DNA from: Bryobacter sp964387685
GTDB taxonomy: Bacteria; Acidobacteriota; Terriglobia; Bryobacterales; Bryobacteraceae
NCBI GenBank assembly: GCA_964387685.1
Contig: CAYLXK010000028.1
Location: 1 to 64,000 of the forward strand
Length of the DNA: 64,000 nucleotides
Direction: 5' to 3'
Below, one piece after another: positions 16,578 through 25,930 of the stretch (positions within the stretch are counted from its first letter, which is position 1; the number at the start of each line of letters is the position of its first letter). The position numbers and the translations under genes are program-made. The notes beneath the pieces are model-generated. The model worked only from the letters and a program-made list of their open reading frames with translations. It made no database searches and was not told the DNA's origin.

Positions 16578-19500
16578 TACGGTTTCACCTCGAGCGTCGC
16601 CGCGCGCCCCGTCGCCACCTGCTGCGGCTGATACATCGGTTGCACCCGCGTCGGCGGCACGCGGAACTTGCCCGGGTTCACGGCCTTCAATACATAGAAG
16701 TACTGCGATTCGTCCGTGTAGAAGTAGGTCCGGAAAAACGCCGCGCGGTCGTCGCGAAATTCCCTCTGCGCCCACGAGTAGCGCCACCACACCGGCTTGC
16801 CCGTCAGATTGTACGCCCCGTCATTCGTCACGATTTCCATCCCCGCCGGAATCGGATCTTCAATCAGCACGTACTTGCGGTCCTTGGCGTTCACGTTCAC
16901 CAGCACCGCAATCGAATCCCCCGGCCGGATGTCGCCGCTCAGCGGTTCCAGCGAATAAGTCGTCACGCCCGCGTTCTCTCGCGGCGCCAAACGATAATAC
17001 TCGCGCGTCACCCGCATCGGCGCTCCCTCGCCGGGCCCACGCTCCTCGACGTCCGTAAAGTACTTCGCCTGCGCATTCCAATAAACGCGCCCCGTCCCGC
17101 TCACCTTCACTTCTACCTCGTTGGATTCGCCCGCCGGCAATTGAATCACCTGCGGCGCCAGCGCCGTCACATCGCCCTCGCCAAAATTCTTCTCCATCAC
17201 CTCCTTGCCGTTCACGCGCACACTCACGCTGATCGCCGGCTTCAGTTCGCCCGACGCCATCAGGTAATCGATCATCCCGTAGATCACCATCGCCGTCTGC
17301 TTCGTCGAATTCCACCATTGCCCCTGATCTTTGTGCAAAACCAGCCACGTCGCCGCCTTCGGCAACAACGGCGAATTCGGCCGCGTCCTTGCCAGCAGCT
17401 TCAACACATAGCTCGTCGTCTCCGGCGTAATGTCGTTCGGGAAGTCCAGCAGCGGGTCCCGGTCCCCTGGCCACCAGGCCTCGCTCTCGTTTTGCTTGGC
17501 CGCCGCTTCCACTTCCTGCGCCACCTCAATGGCTCGCGGATCCTTCAATCGGTCCAGCGCCAATCCCAGAAAGGCCAAGCCGTAGGTACTCATGCGCGGC
17601 CTTGCCTTCCACACCAGTTCCACGTCTTCCTTGCCGCCCAAGGCGTACGCCATGTACGAACGAATATCCACCACCGCATCGGCCTGCTTGCGCGATTCCG
17701 CCCGCAGCCAGGTCTCCCCGCGCTGGATCGCCTCCGCGCTCACGTTGTAACCGGCCGCGCGCGCCTCCTTCAGCCCCGCCACCACATGCGCCGTCATGAA
17801 GGGATGCGATTCGTCGTTCTTCCACCATCCCCAAGCGCCATCGGCATGCTGGTAGTCGTACAGCCGCTCCAGGCCCGCATTCACCTTCTTGAGCAAATCC
17901 TCCCGCTTCACGTTGCTCTTCACGCCCAGCTCGTTCAGCACCTTCGTTACCGTCACATTCGGCAGAAAGCTCGACATCGTCTGCTCCGTGCAGCCATAGG
18001 GAAACTCCGTCAGATACTCGAGCGCCCCAAATAAGCTCCCCGCCATCGAGGGCGACACGCTAATCTCCACCGTGCGGTTGCCCCCTGGCGCACGCAACGT
18101 CGCCTTTGCCGTCTGCCCGCCGCGCAGTGCCCCGCTCGCGCCGTTGCTCAAGAGCGTTCCATACGGCTTCACCGGCAACGTCAATTCCATCGCGTCGCTT
18201 TCCTCGTCCGTAATGCCGGTCGCCGTAAACACGCCCTCCTTGCCCGCCTTCACGCGCACTCGGAACTCCACCTTCTGCGTCCCCTTGGGCTCCACCGTAA
18301 TCGTCCTCTCGCCACCATCCAGCAGCTCCACACCGGTTGCCTTCAACGTGATCTTCGCCTGCTTGGCTCCCGCCAGATAGTTCTGCGCAATCACGCCGAT
18401 CGCTACCTCATCGCCCTCCATCAGGAAGCGCGGCGCCACCGTCCGCAATAGAAAATTCTTCCGTACCGTCACACGATTCATCGCGTGGCCAACCTTTGAA
18501 TCCATCGTCACCGCGCGCGCCGTCGTGCGCCACTGTGTCAGCGCATCCGGAAAAGCAAACTCCACCCTCCCCCGTCCGTTCGCATCCGTAATCAGATCCG
18601 CCCTCCAGAACGCCGTATCCGGAAACGCCTTCCTCACCCGCGGATCTCCCACATTTTCCGGCTTCAATTGCCCCAGCGACGGCCGGATCTTCGCCAGCCG
18701 CATCGCCCGGGTCCCGGCCTCGCCGCGAAAGAAGTAGCTCAACGAATTCGAATCGTTCACCTCGCTATAAACCGCGCCATAAAAAAAGCTCAGCGGCGTC
18801 TGCAGCGTCTCGCGCTGCACGGCATAAAGCGCCTCGTCCACCACGCCCAGGCTCAGCTCCGCCGCTACGGGCTTCCCTTGGTAGTCCTTGGTCTCCACTT
18901 CAAAGCGCGCCGGCTCCCCGGGCTTGAACTCGCCCTTGGCCGGCGTTATCGCCACCTGCACTTCCTTCTCGACCGGCGGCACGCGCAGCCTCGCTTCGCC
19001 CCGAAATAGTTTTCCGCGCTTCACAAAACTCACGTTCACCTGCACGTTCGGCTGGTACTCGCCTCGCACCGGCACCTCAAACGCAATGCCTCCGCTTTCC
19101 TTGGCCCGCAGCGCGCGGCTCTCCACTATGCCGCGGTATTCCACGCTCAGCCACGCATCCACATCGGGCTCGCCCGTCAACAGGAGCAGCTTCGCCGTTT
19201 CCCCCGGCGCATATTTCTTCTTGTCCGAAATGATCTTCAACCGCTCCCCCTCGTCGCCCCCCGAATATTCGCCTGGCCCGCTCACCCACACATACTCGGT
19301 ATCCTTCACGTCCCGCCCTTGCGGCGCCCGCGACGTTACTTCTACGTAGTAAGTCCCCGCCTGCGGATACACGAAACTCACCTTGCCTGTCCCATCGGCC
19401 CCGGTCTTTCCGCTCGTTGCCGTCAAGACCTTTTGGTCGTCGCGGGCCACCCATCGCTTTAGCTCCGCCCGAAAATCCACGCTGACCGGCTTGCCGTCGT

Positions 19501-21148
19501 AATCTTTCGTGGTCACTGTGAGACTCGCGTTTTGCCCTGCGTTCACCACGTAACGGTCCGCGCGCACCGTCACCATATAGTTCGCCCGCGTCGCCAGCAC
19601 CAGTCCATAACCAGTCACTTCCCGGTTCCCTTCGTCCATCACCCGCGCCTCCAGCCGGAACTGATAATCCGCGTCCACCACCGGCGTGGGCAGTGAAATC
19701 TTCAACTCGCCGTTCTCGTCCAGCTTCCCTTCCTGCTCCTCGCCCTGCTGCCCGCGGAAAAACTCGCCGCCCCCTTCTTCTTCCTCGGTCTGCTCATAGG
19801 CACCCTCCTCGGGCTCATACCAGGACGGGTAATGACGCGCGCGCCGCACTGTGTACTTCACCTTCGCGCCCCGCACCGGCTCGCCAAAGTAATAACGCGC
19901 ATTCACCACCGCCTCCACCGTCGCCCCTTGAATCACCCGAGCCTGCGAGGCCTTGATCTTCACCTCGTACTCCGGCTTTTTGTACTCCTCCACATGGAAG
20001 CCCCCATAGGCCTCCGCCTCTCCCGCCAACAGCTTCAGGCCGTAATAGCCCAGGCTTGCCGTCATTGGCAGTTCCATCTCCCCGCTCACCGTCCCAAACT
20101 TCGAGATCCCCAAGGTCCTCTTAAAAATCGGCTTCCCCTCGGAGTCCGTGATTTCCGCGTTCACCTCACCCGCGCTCGGCATCTGGTAGCCAAACTCCGT
20201 CGGCTGCCGCAGAATCGCCTTGAAAAACACCTTGTGCCCCGGACGGTAAACCGGCCTTTCCGTATACACATAGCCCGTCATCTGCTTCTCGGCCCGGCGC
20301 CCCAACGCATATTCGCTTAGCGAATCGAAGGCCACACTCTTGCCCTTCGTCGCAATCGTGAAGACATCGATGTTGTCCCCTTCGCTCAACTTCGCAAAGC
20401 CATCGGCATCCGTCTTCACCTTCGCGTAGCTGCGCCGCGCCGAACGGAACTCCACATCCACGCCGCTCAAGCCCCGCCCGCTTACTCGATCCACTGCCCG
20501 CGCTATCGCCTGCCCCGGCTGCGTCTTCGTCAATACCGCCATCGAAGTCACACTTACGATCGTGTAGGCGCGCAGTTTTCCGTTCGTCGCCTCCACCAGA
20601 TACAGCCCCTCGCCTTCCACTGGCACCACAACTTCTTGCTCCGCCCAACGCTCCTTGGTGCTCACCGTTTCCTTCCAGCTCTTCACCAGTTGTTTCTCGT
20701 TCAAAATCGGAATCGCCGCGTAGCTGGTCCCCTTCTCGTCTGTCTTCTTTACCGCCGCCTTGGGCCCACTCGCGTTCCTCATCCGCCACTCATCCTGCGC
20801 CCCGGCCGAGAACTGCCCGCGCAAAAACAGACGAATGTCCTCCTTTGCTCCCCGCTTCCACCTCGCAAAGCGTTCCAGGGGCGTCCGTTCTTTGGGCAAC
20901 GTCGCCGTCCGGTTCCCAAAGCTATGCGCGTCCAACAACTGGCCCAAAAAATCGCTCGCATTCCCCACCCGGTACAGCCGGAAGTCCAAGCTCTTCACAC
21001 CCTCGGCCGACATCATGATCTTGGCCTTCTCGCCCGGCCCATAGGTCGCGTTCGAGTTCAGCGCGAAAAATCCGCCCACCGGCTCCTGCCCCACCCCGGG
21101 CAGCGCCAAAAGCAGCGCGGCACCCCACCACATCGCACGCATCTTCAT
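16577..21148 (-). CDS. Bacterial alpha-2-macroglobulin (thioester type)
   Basis: The 1523-residue secreted protein is a protease-trapping alpha-2-macroglobulin. The reactive thioester is intact: YGCTEQ with Cys1053 and Gln1056. It is preceded by the MG/bait region including VYTERPVYRPGHKVFF near residue 300 and VVDEALYAVQRETLQTPLSFFY. It is followed by the alpha-helical thioester domain (YDYQHADGAWGWWKNDESHPFMTAHVVAGL). The signal MKMRAMWWGAALLLALPGVGQ lacks a lipobox cysteine, so it should be periplasmic like E. coli YfaS rather than lipid-anchored like YfhM. A GGAGG nine bases before the ATG at 21148 decides the start. It sits between a DUF1175 gene and a small membrane protein gene. Confidence 0.93.
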   Translation of the reverse strand: MKMRAMWWGAALLLALPGVGQEPVGGFFALNSNATYGPGEKAKIMMSAEGVKSLDFRLYRVGNASDFLGQLLDAHSFGNRTATLPKERTPLERFARWKRGAKEDIRLFLRGQFSAGAQDEWRMRNASGPKAAVKKTDEKGTSYAAIPILNEKQLVKSWKETVSTKERWAEQEVVVPVEGEGLYLVEATNGKLRAYTIVSVTSMAVLTKTQPGQAIARAVDRVSGRGLSGVDVEFRSARRSYAKVKTDADGFAKLSEGDNIDVFTIATKGKSVAFDSLSEYALGRRAEKQMTGYVYTERPVYRPGHKVFFKAILRQPTEFGYQMPSAGEVNAEITDSEGKPIFKRTLGISKFGTVSGEMELPMTASLGYYGLKLLAGEAEAYGGFHVEEYKKPEYEVKIKASQARVIQGATVEAVVNARYYFGEPVRGAKVKYTVRRARHYPSWYEPEEGAYEQTEEEEGGGEFFRGQQGEEQEGKLDENGELKISLPTPVVDADYQFRLEARVMDEGNREVTGYGLVLATRANYMVTVRADRYVVNAGQNASLTVTTKDYDGKPVSVDFRAELKRWVARDDQKVLTATSGKTGADGTGKVSFVYPQAGTYYVEVTSRAPQGRDVKDTEYVWVSGPGEYSGGDEGERLKIISDKKKYAPGETAKLLLLTGEPDVDAWLSVEYRGIVESRALRAKESGGIAFEVPVRGEYQPNVQVNVSFVKRGKLFRGEARLRVPPVEKEVQVAITPAKGEFKPGEPARFEVETKDYQGKPVAAELSLGVVDEALYAVQRETLQTPLSFFYGAVYSEVNDSNSLSYFFRGEAGTRAMRLAKIRPSLGQLKPENVGDPRVRKAFPDTAFWRADLITDANGRGRVEFAFPDALTQWRTTARAVTMDSKVGHAMNRVTVRKNFLLRTVAPRFLMEGDEVAIGVIAQNYLAGAKQAKITLKATGVELLDGGERTITVEPKGTQKVEFRVRVKAGKEGVFTATGITDEESDAMELTLPVKPYGTLLSNGASGALRGGQTAKATLRAPGGNRTVEISVSPSMAGSLFGALEYLTEFPYGCTEQTMSSFLPNVTVTKVLNELGVKSNVKREDLLKKVNAGLERLYDYQHADGAWGWWKNDESHPFMTAHVVAGLKEARAAGYNVSAEAIQRGETWLRAESRKQADAVVDIRSYMAYALGGKEDVELVWKARPRMSTYGLAFLGLALDRLKDPRAIEVAQEVEAAAKQNESEAWWPGDRDPLLDFPNDITPETTSYVLKLLARTRPNSPLLPKAATWLVLHKDQGQWWNSTKQTAMVIYGMIDYLMASGELKPAISVSVRVNGKEVMEKNFGEGDVTALAPQVIQLPAGESNEVEVKVSGTGRVYWNAQAKYFTDVEERGPGEGAPMRVTREYYRLAPRENAGVTTYSLEPLSGDIRPGDSIAVLVNVNAKDRKYVLIEDPIPAGMEIVTNDGAYNLTGKPVWWRYSWAQREFRDDRAAFFRTYFYTDESQYFYVLKAVNPGKFRVPPTRVQPMYQPQQVATGRAATLEVKP

Positions 21149-21152
21149 CGCC

Positions 21153-21791
21153 CTAGTCCTCCAATACCTTCCACCGGTAAACGCCGTGAAACGCTCCATT
21201 GCCTGCCACAGGCCGCCACCTCGCCTGCGGATGATTCCGCAATTCCGTCACGCTCAGCCGGCGCATCTCGCCCGCCGTGCCCGCCGCCGGACCCGTATGA
21301 TAAAGCACCCACGGCCCGCCGCCGGCCTCCATCTGGCTCTCGCCCAGATAGATCATCACATGCCAGTTCTCCCGCTCGCCATTCTCCCGCTCATTAGGCT
21401 GCTCATAAAACAACAAATCCCCCGGCCGCGCCCGCCCCAGATCCGAGCCCACCCGCCGGCAGTTCCGCCGCATCAAGGTCTTGGCATCGGCAAAATGCGC
21501 CAGCCCAGCGGGGGTCTCAAACAATGGCCCGGTCCGCAGCGGCGCCGCCGGCAACCCCGGTGCGCCCGGTAGCGGGTTTCTCTTCCGCCACTCCGCGTCA
21601 TGCCTTGCCTGCGCTTCCCGGAACGCATACCGCACCAGCGACGAGCAATCGCTAATTTCCTTCGGCCGCCGCTCCGGCTCCACATAGTATTGCGCCTCGG
21701 CCAAATAGGTAAACCACATCCGCAAAGCCGTCTTCTCGGCCGGGTTTAACGCCGCTGTCATCAGGACCAAAATGGAGAGGGGCCAGTACAT
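21153..21791 (-). CDS. DUF1175 protein with NlpC/P60-like cysteine-peptidase pattern
   Basis: The 212-residue secreted protein (short signal MYWPLSILVLMTAALN) matches DUF1175, the family of E. coli YfaT, which is encoded beside the macroglobulin YfaS. The sequence carries an NlpC/P60-like order of residues: DCSSLVRYAFREA with Cys49, RPGDLLFYEQPN, NWHVMIYLG with His144, and YHTG with His165. This suggests a cysteine peptidase or amidase acting on cell-wall stem peptides, although DUF1175 has no proven activity that I know of. It ends four bases before the macroglobulin start, so both share an operon. The start follows a TTCATA-N17-TATCCT promoter-like sequence by ten bases. Confidence 0.8.
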   Translation of the reverse strand: MYWPLSILVLMTAALNPAEKTALRMWFTYLAEAQYYVEPERRPKEISDCSSLVRYAFREAQARHDAEWRKRNPLPGAPGLPAAPLRTGPLFETPAGLAHFADAKTLMRRNCRRVGSDLGRARPGDLLFYEQPNERENGERENWHVMIYLGESQMEAGGGPWVLYHTGPAAGTAGEMRRLSVTELRNHPQARWRPVAGNGAFHGVYRWKVLED

Positions 21792-21801
21792 CCGTGTTGG
21801 A

Positions 21802-21830
21802 AGGATACAATAAGCCCTGTTTCCTATGAA
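21802..21830 (-). promoter_or_regulatory. Putative promoter of the DUF1175-macroglobulin operon
   Basis: On the minus strand TTCATA (21830-21825) and TATCCT (21807-21802) are separated by 17 bases, and the TATCCT ends ten bases before the ATG of the DUF1175 gene. Transcripts would therefore be nearly leaderless. It overlaps the start of the divergent SDR gene. It fits the sigma-70 consensus only in part. Confidence 0.35.
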
Positions 21831-22578
21831 GCCACTTACTGACAAAGTCGCCGTCATCAGCGGCGGCTCCCGCGGACTCGGCAAAGCCATGGCCCTCGCC
21901 CTCTCCGCCCAAGGCGCTTCCATCGCCCTCGTCGCCCGCGATCAAGCCGCCCTCGAAGCCGTCGCCCACGAGATCCGTTCTACCGAAGGCACCGCCGAAT
22001 GCTATGTTGCCGACCTCACCGACGAAGCCAGCGTCGCCGCCCTCGAACAAGCCGTCGTCGCCCGCTTCGGCAAAGTCCATATCCTCATCAACAACGCCGG
22101 CATGAACCTCCGCAAGAAGATCCATGAGTTCACCCTCGAAGAATGGCGCCGCGTCACCGACACCAACCTCACCAGCGTCTTCCTGATGTGCCGCGCCTTC
22201 GTCCCCCACATGAAAGGCCAAGGCTACGGCCGCATTATCAACATGACCTCGATCATGGCCCACGTCAGCCTGCCCGAGCGCACCGCTTACTCCTCCACCA
22301 AGGCCGCTCTGCTCGGCCTCACCAAGAGCCTCGCCCTCGAGCTCGCCCCCGACAACATCACCGTCGTCGGCATCTCCCCCGGTCCCTTCCTCACCGAGAT
22401 GAACGAACCCATCCTCCAGGACCCCGAAAAGAACGCGCTCTTTATCTCGAAAATCCCCATCGGCCGCTGGGGCCAGGTCCACGAAATCGGCGCCCTCGCC
22501 GCCTACCTTTGCGGTGAGAATGCCGGCTTCGTTACCGGCACCGACATCTTGATCGATGGAGGTTGGTGTGCGGTTTAG
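21826..22578 (+). CDS. Short-chain dehydrogenase/reductase (SDR)
   Basis: The 250-residue protein is a classical SDR oxidoreductase. It has the nucleotide-binding SGGSRGLGKA near residue 14, the NNAGMN motif near 88, catalytic Ser in NMTSIMAHVS and the YSSTK active site, then PGPFLTEMNEP. The end GFVTGTDILIDGGWCAV is typical of FabG/gluconate-5-dehydrogenase relatives. The following two genes, a sugar-binding lipoprotein and an Ldh2 dehydrogenase, overlap or abut it, so a sugar or sugar-acid substrate is likely. The substrate cannot be read from sequence. Confidence 0.9.
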   Translation: MKPLTDKVAVISGGSRGLGKAMALALSAQGASIALVARDQAALEAVAHEIRSTEGTAECYVADLTDEASVAALEQAVVARFGKVHILINNAGMNLRKKIHEFTLEEWRRVTDTNLTSVFLMCRAFVPHMKGQGYGRIINMTSIMAHVSLPERTAYSSTKAALLGLTKSLALELAPDNITVVGISPGPFLTEMNEPILQDPEKNALFISKIPIGRWGQVHEIGALAAYLCGENAGFVTGTDILIDGGWCAV

Positions 22579-23509
22579 CCTGCCGGCTCTTGCCGCGCTG
22601 GTACTTCTTTCTGCCTGCCAACAACCCAAGAAAAAGGTCATCGGCGTCGTCCCCAAGGCCACCTCCCACATCTTCTGGGTCGCCGTCGAAAAGGGCGCCC
22701 GCGCCGCCGGTAAAGAGCTCGGCGTCGATATCGAATGGAATGGCGCGGCCTCGGAAACCGACTACGCCCGCCAGATCCAAATCGTCGACTCCATGATCAA
22801 CCGCCGCGTGGACGGCATCGCCGTCGCCGCCAGCGAAAGCAAGATCCTTATCCCCACCATCGATCGCGCCATCCGGCAAGGCATCCCCGTCACCGTCTTC
22901 GACAGCGGCATCGAAGGCGGCAATTACCTCTCCTTCGTCGCCACCAACAACTTCGAAGGCGGCCAGATGGCGGCCCGTACCCTCGGCCGCTTGCTCGGCG
23001 GCCAAGGCCAAGTCGCCATGCTCATGCACGCCCCGGGCAGCGCCTCCACCATGGACCGCGAACGCGGCTTCGACGACGTCATGGCCCGCGAGTTTCCCCA
23101 AATGAACGTCGTCGCCCGCCAGTACGGCATGAGCGACCGCGCTAAAGCCCGTGCCGCCGCCGAAAACATGCTCACCGCCCACCCCGAACTCCAAGCCATC
23201 TTCGGCTCCTCGGAGCCTTCCAGCGTCGGTGCCTCTCTCGCCGTTAAGGCCCGCGAACTGGCCGGCAAAGTGAAGGTCGTCGCCTTTGATTCCTCCGACG
23301 GTCTCGTCCAGGACCTCAAGGGCGGCGTCATCCAAGCCATCGTCGTCCAGGATCCCTACAAAATAGGCTTCGAAGCCGTCCGCACCCTCGTCGACAACCT
23401 CAACGGCAAACCCCCGGCCAAGCGCATCGATCTTCCCGCCAAGATTATCTTCGCCGAAGATGCCTCCAAGCCCGAAAATCAGCGCCTCCTCAGTCCGGAA
23501 CTCAAGTAA
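22568..23509 (+). CDS. Sugar-binding lipoprotein (RbsB-like ABC substrate-binding protein)
   Basis: The 313-residue protein is a periplasmic-binding-protein type 1 sugar receptor: IGVVPKATSHIFWVAVEKGARAAG, VDGIAVAASESKILIPTIDRAIRQGIPVTVFDSG, NNFEGGQMAARTLGRLL and GSSEPSSVGASLAVK. The signal peptide MRFSLPALAALVLLSAC ends in a lipobox Cys, so it is lipid-anchored. I choose the GTG at 22568, where GGAGG lies five bases upstream, over an ATG 12 bases earlier. No permease or ATPase gene is in the window, so its transporter is elsewhere or it acts as a sensor. It overlaps the SDR by 11 bases. Confidence 0.87.
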   Translation: MRFSLPALAALVLLSACQQPKKKVIGVVPKATSHIFWVAVEKGARAAGKELGVDIEWNGAASETDYARQIQIVDSMINRRVDGIAVAASESKILIPTIDRAIRQGIPVTVFDSGIEGGNYLSFVATNNFEGGQMAARTLGRLLGGQGQVAMLMHAPGSASTMDRERGFDDVMAREFPQMNVVARQYGMSDRAKARAAAENMLTAHPELQAIFGSSEPSSVGASLAVKARELAGKVKVVAFDSSDGLVQDLKGGVIQAIVVQDPYKIGFEAVRTLVDNLNGKPPAKRIDLPAKIIFAEDASKPENQRLLSPELK

Positions 23510-24553
23510 ATGCCCACCGTCCCCGCCGTCGGCCTCCAAACTTTCTGTGCCCAGCTCTTCGAACGCCTCGGTGTCAACGCCTCCGACGCCCACTTCGCCG
23601 CCTCCGCCCTCGTCGCCTCCAACCTCCGCGGCGTAGATTCCCACGGCGTCGCCCTCCTGCGCTACTACTTCGAACAACTCGAATGCGGCGACATGGACCC
23701 CCTAGGCTCGCCCGACATCATCCAGGAATCCGGCGCCACCGCCCTCGTCGATGGCTACAACGGCCTCGGCCAGCTCGTCGCCCGCTTCTCCACCGACCAC
23801 GCCATCCGCCTCGCGCTCGATCACGGCGTCGGCATTGTCTCCGCCCGCCACTCTAACCACTTCGGGGCCGCCGCCTACTGGGTCCAGCGCATCAATGCCG
23901 CCGGCCTCATCGGCTACGTCCTATGCAACGCCTCCTCGACGGTCGCCCCCTGGCAGGGCAAACGCGGCAAGCTCGGCACCAATCCCATCTGCTTCGGCGT
24001 CCCCGGACCCTCGCCCTTCCTGCTCGACATGGCCACCACTACCGTCGCCGCCAACAAAATCTTCAACGCCCATTCCCAAGGCCGCCCCGAGGTCCCCGCC
24101 GGTTGGGCTCTTGATAGCGAAGGCGTCCCCACCACCGATACCCAAGCCGCCTACCAGGGCCTCCTCCAACCGCTCGGCGGCTACAAAGGCTCCGGCCTCG
24201 CCGTCATGGTCGAGATGCTTTGCGGCGTCTTGAGCGGCGGCGCCATGTCCGATGAGCTCGGCGGCATCCGCTTCCGCGGCACCACCGTCGACATCAGCCA
24301 GTTCTATTTGGCCCTCGACCCCAAATGCTTCCTCGATCCCGGAGAATATGAAGCCCGCGCCCTTAAGCTCACCCAGAAGCTAAAAGACACCCCGCCCGCC
24401 TCCGGTTACGACGAAGTCCTCGTCGCCGGCGAGCCCGAACTGCGCACCGAAGCCATTCGCCGCAAAGAAGGCATCCCCCTCGCCGACACCACCTGGGACA
24501 ACCTCCTCGAATGGGGCCGCAAGCTAAACGTCGCCCCGCCTGCGCCGCATTAA
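23510..24553 (+). CDS. Malate/L-lactate dehydrogenase family (Ldh2) oxidoreductase
   Basis: The 347-residue protein belongs to the Ldh2 family, whose members reduce 2-keto acids such as 2,3-diketo-L-gulonate, ureidoglycolate or sulfolactate using NAD(P)H. Seen motifs are SNLRGVDSHGVALLRYY near 35-50, VSARHSNHFGAAAYW near 110-124, and KLGTNPICFGVPG followed by LDMATTTVAANKI near 155-185. The ATG begins directly after the stop of the sugar-binding lipoprotein gene. With the upstream SDR it suggests a small pathway for a sugar acid. The last 30 bases overlap the end of the convergent permease gene. Confidence 0.9.
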   Translation: MPTVPAVGLQTFCAQLFERLGVNASDAHFAASALVASNLRGVDSHGVALLRYYFEQLECGDMDPLGSPDIIQESGATALVDGYNGLGQLVARFSTDHAIRLALDHGVGIVSARHSNHFGAAAYWVQRINAAGLIGYVLCNASSTVAPWQGKRGKLGTNPICFGVPGPSPFLLDMATTTVAANKIFNAHSQGRPEVPAGWALDSEGVPTTDTQAAYQGLLQPLGGYKGSGLAVMVEMLCGVLSGGAMSDELGGIRFRGTTVDISQFYLALDPKCFLDPGEYEARALKLTQKLKDTPPASGYDEVLVAGEPELRTEAIRRKEGIPLADTTWDNLLEWGRKLNVAPPAPH

Positions 24554-25810
24554 ATACCAGATCACCCCCACCGCCAGCCACGCGCCGCCCCACCACTTCG
24601 CACTCGCCGACAAGTTCCACCACAAGAACGCGCATATCGCAAATCCCCCCAACGGCATCGCCCACTCCCACCAGCTCCCTTTCCCCCGCACCCCATAATG
24701 CAGCAGCGCGCTCAGGTTCACACCCATAAACCCAATGAAAGCCCCAAAGTTCAAAAGCTCCGCGCCGCTTTGGTAAGACAGCAGAAAGCTCCCCACCAGC
24801 GCACAGCCCCCGATCAACATCACGTTCCCGGCCGGAATGCCACTCCTCGCGTCCACGCGGGAAAAGAACTTCTCCGGCAGCCCGCCCTCCTTGCCCATCC
24901 CGTACAGCAACCTCGCGCCCGCCATCACGCCGCCGCTCCCGCTGCCCACCGTCGCCACTATCAACGTCAGGTTCACAATCTGAAAAAGCCACGCCCCGCC
25001 CGCGCGCCCCGCAATGTGCACGTAAGCCGTATCGATATCCGGCAGCGCCTCGCCATACGGCCATACCAGTTGCGCCACATAAGTCTCGATCGCACTCAGC
25101 AGCCCGATCACCAGGCACACAATCACCGTCCCCCGCAGAATGTTGCGCTTGGAATCCTGCACCTCTTCGCTCAACGTTGAAATGCCGTCGAAGCCGATAT
25201 AGGTCAGCACCGCCAGGCTCGTCCCCGCCGAAAACGTCTCGATGGAGAAATGTTTCGGATCGTAGAAGGGCGCAAGCCACTCCACCGGCGCCGCCTGTCC
25301 CAGCGCGTAGCGCAAGCTCGCCGCCACCATCGCCACTATCACCCCGCCCATCGCCATCGTTAGCCAGAAATTCGTCCGCGCCGTCGCTTGTATGTTTCGC
25401 AGATTGAAAATCGTAAACAGCGCCGCAAATCCCACCCGCCACACCTCCACCGGCGTTTCCGGCAGCAGGTTCCGCATCGCCCCCGCGCACCAGATCGTGC
25501 AGATCACCGGGTTCAGCACATAGTCCATCATCATGCTCCACCCGGCCAAAAAGCCCGCCACCGGATGCACTTCGCGCCCCACATAGATCGACGCCGACCC
25601 CGCCACCGGATACGCCGCCGCCATTCGCCCATAACTAAACGCCGTCAGCAGCATCCCCAACATCGCCACCAGCACCGCGCTCACCACATGCCCGTGCGCC
25701 GTCTGGTGCACCACCCCAAATAACGGCATCGGCGCCGTTGGTTGAATCATGATGATGCCTGTAAACACCAGGCCCCATAGGCCCAGACTCCGTCTTAAGC
25801 TTTCCGCCAT
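24524..25810 (-). CDS. APC-family amino acid permease
   Basis: The 428-residue protein has about twelve membrane helices and the APC superfamily pattern: LGLWGLVFTGIIMIQPTAPMPLFG at the start, GSASIYVGREVHPVAGFLAGW in helices 2-3, TYIGFDGISTLSEEVQDSKRN in helix 6 and GARLLYGMGKEGGLPEKFFSRVD in the loop after helix 8. It should be a proton- or exchange-driven amino acid or amine transporter in the inner membrane. Substrate is unknown. It converges on the Ldh2 gene with a 30-base overlap. Confidence 0.88.
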   Translation of the reverse strand: MAESLRRSLGLWGLVFTGIIMIQPTAPMPLFGVVHQTAHGHVVSAVLVAMLGMLLTAFSYGRMAAAYPVAGSASIYVGREVHPVAGFLAGWSMMMDYVLNPVICTIWCAGAMRNLLPETPVEVWRVGFAALFTIFNLRNIQATARTNFWLTMAMGGVIVAMVAASLRYALGQAAPVEWLAPFYDPKHFSIETFSAGTSLAVLTYIGFDGISTLSEEVQDSKRNILRGTVIVCLVIGLLSAIETYVAQLVWPYGEALPDIDTAYVHIAGRAGGAWLFQIVNLTLIVATVGSGSGGVMAGARLLYGMGKEGGLPEKFFSRVDARSGIPAGNVMLIGGCALVGSFLLSYQSGAELLNFGAFIGFMGVNLSALLHYGVRGKGSWWEWAMPLGGFAICAFLWWNLSASAKWWGGAWLAVGVIWYLMRRRRGDV

Positions 25811-25930
25811 CGCTCCATCCTACAAGCGCTCCTGCTTTCTCCATCCTCGTCTTGCTCAAATAATCAAGTTCAGTTGAAGTACGGCTAAAGACGCTCCCGT
25901 TTTGGGCGAAGAGAAGGCTAGCGGATAACT

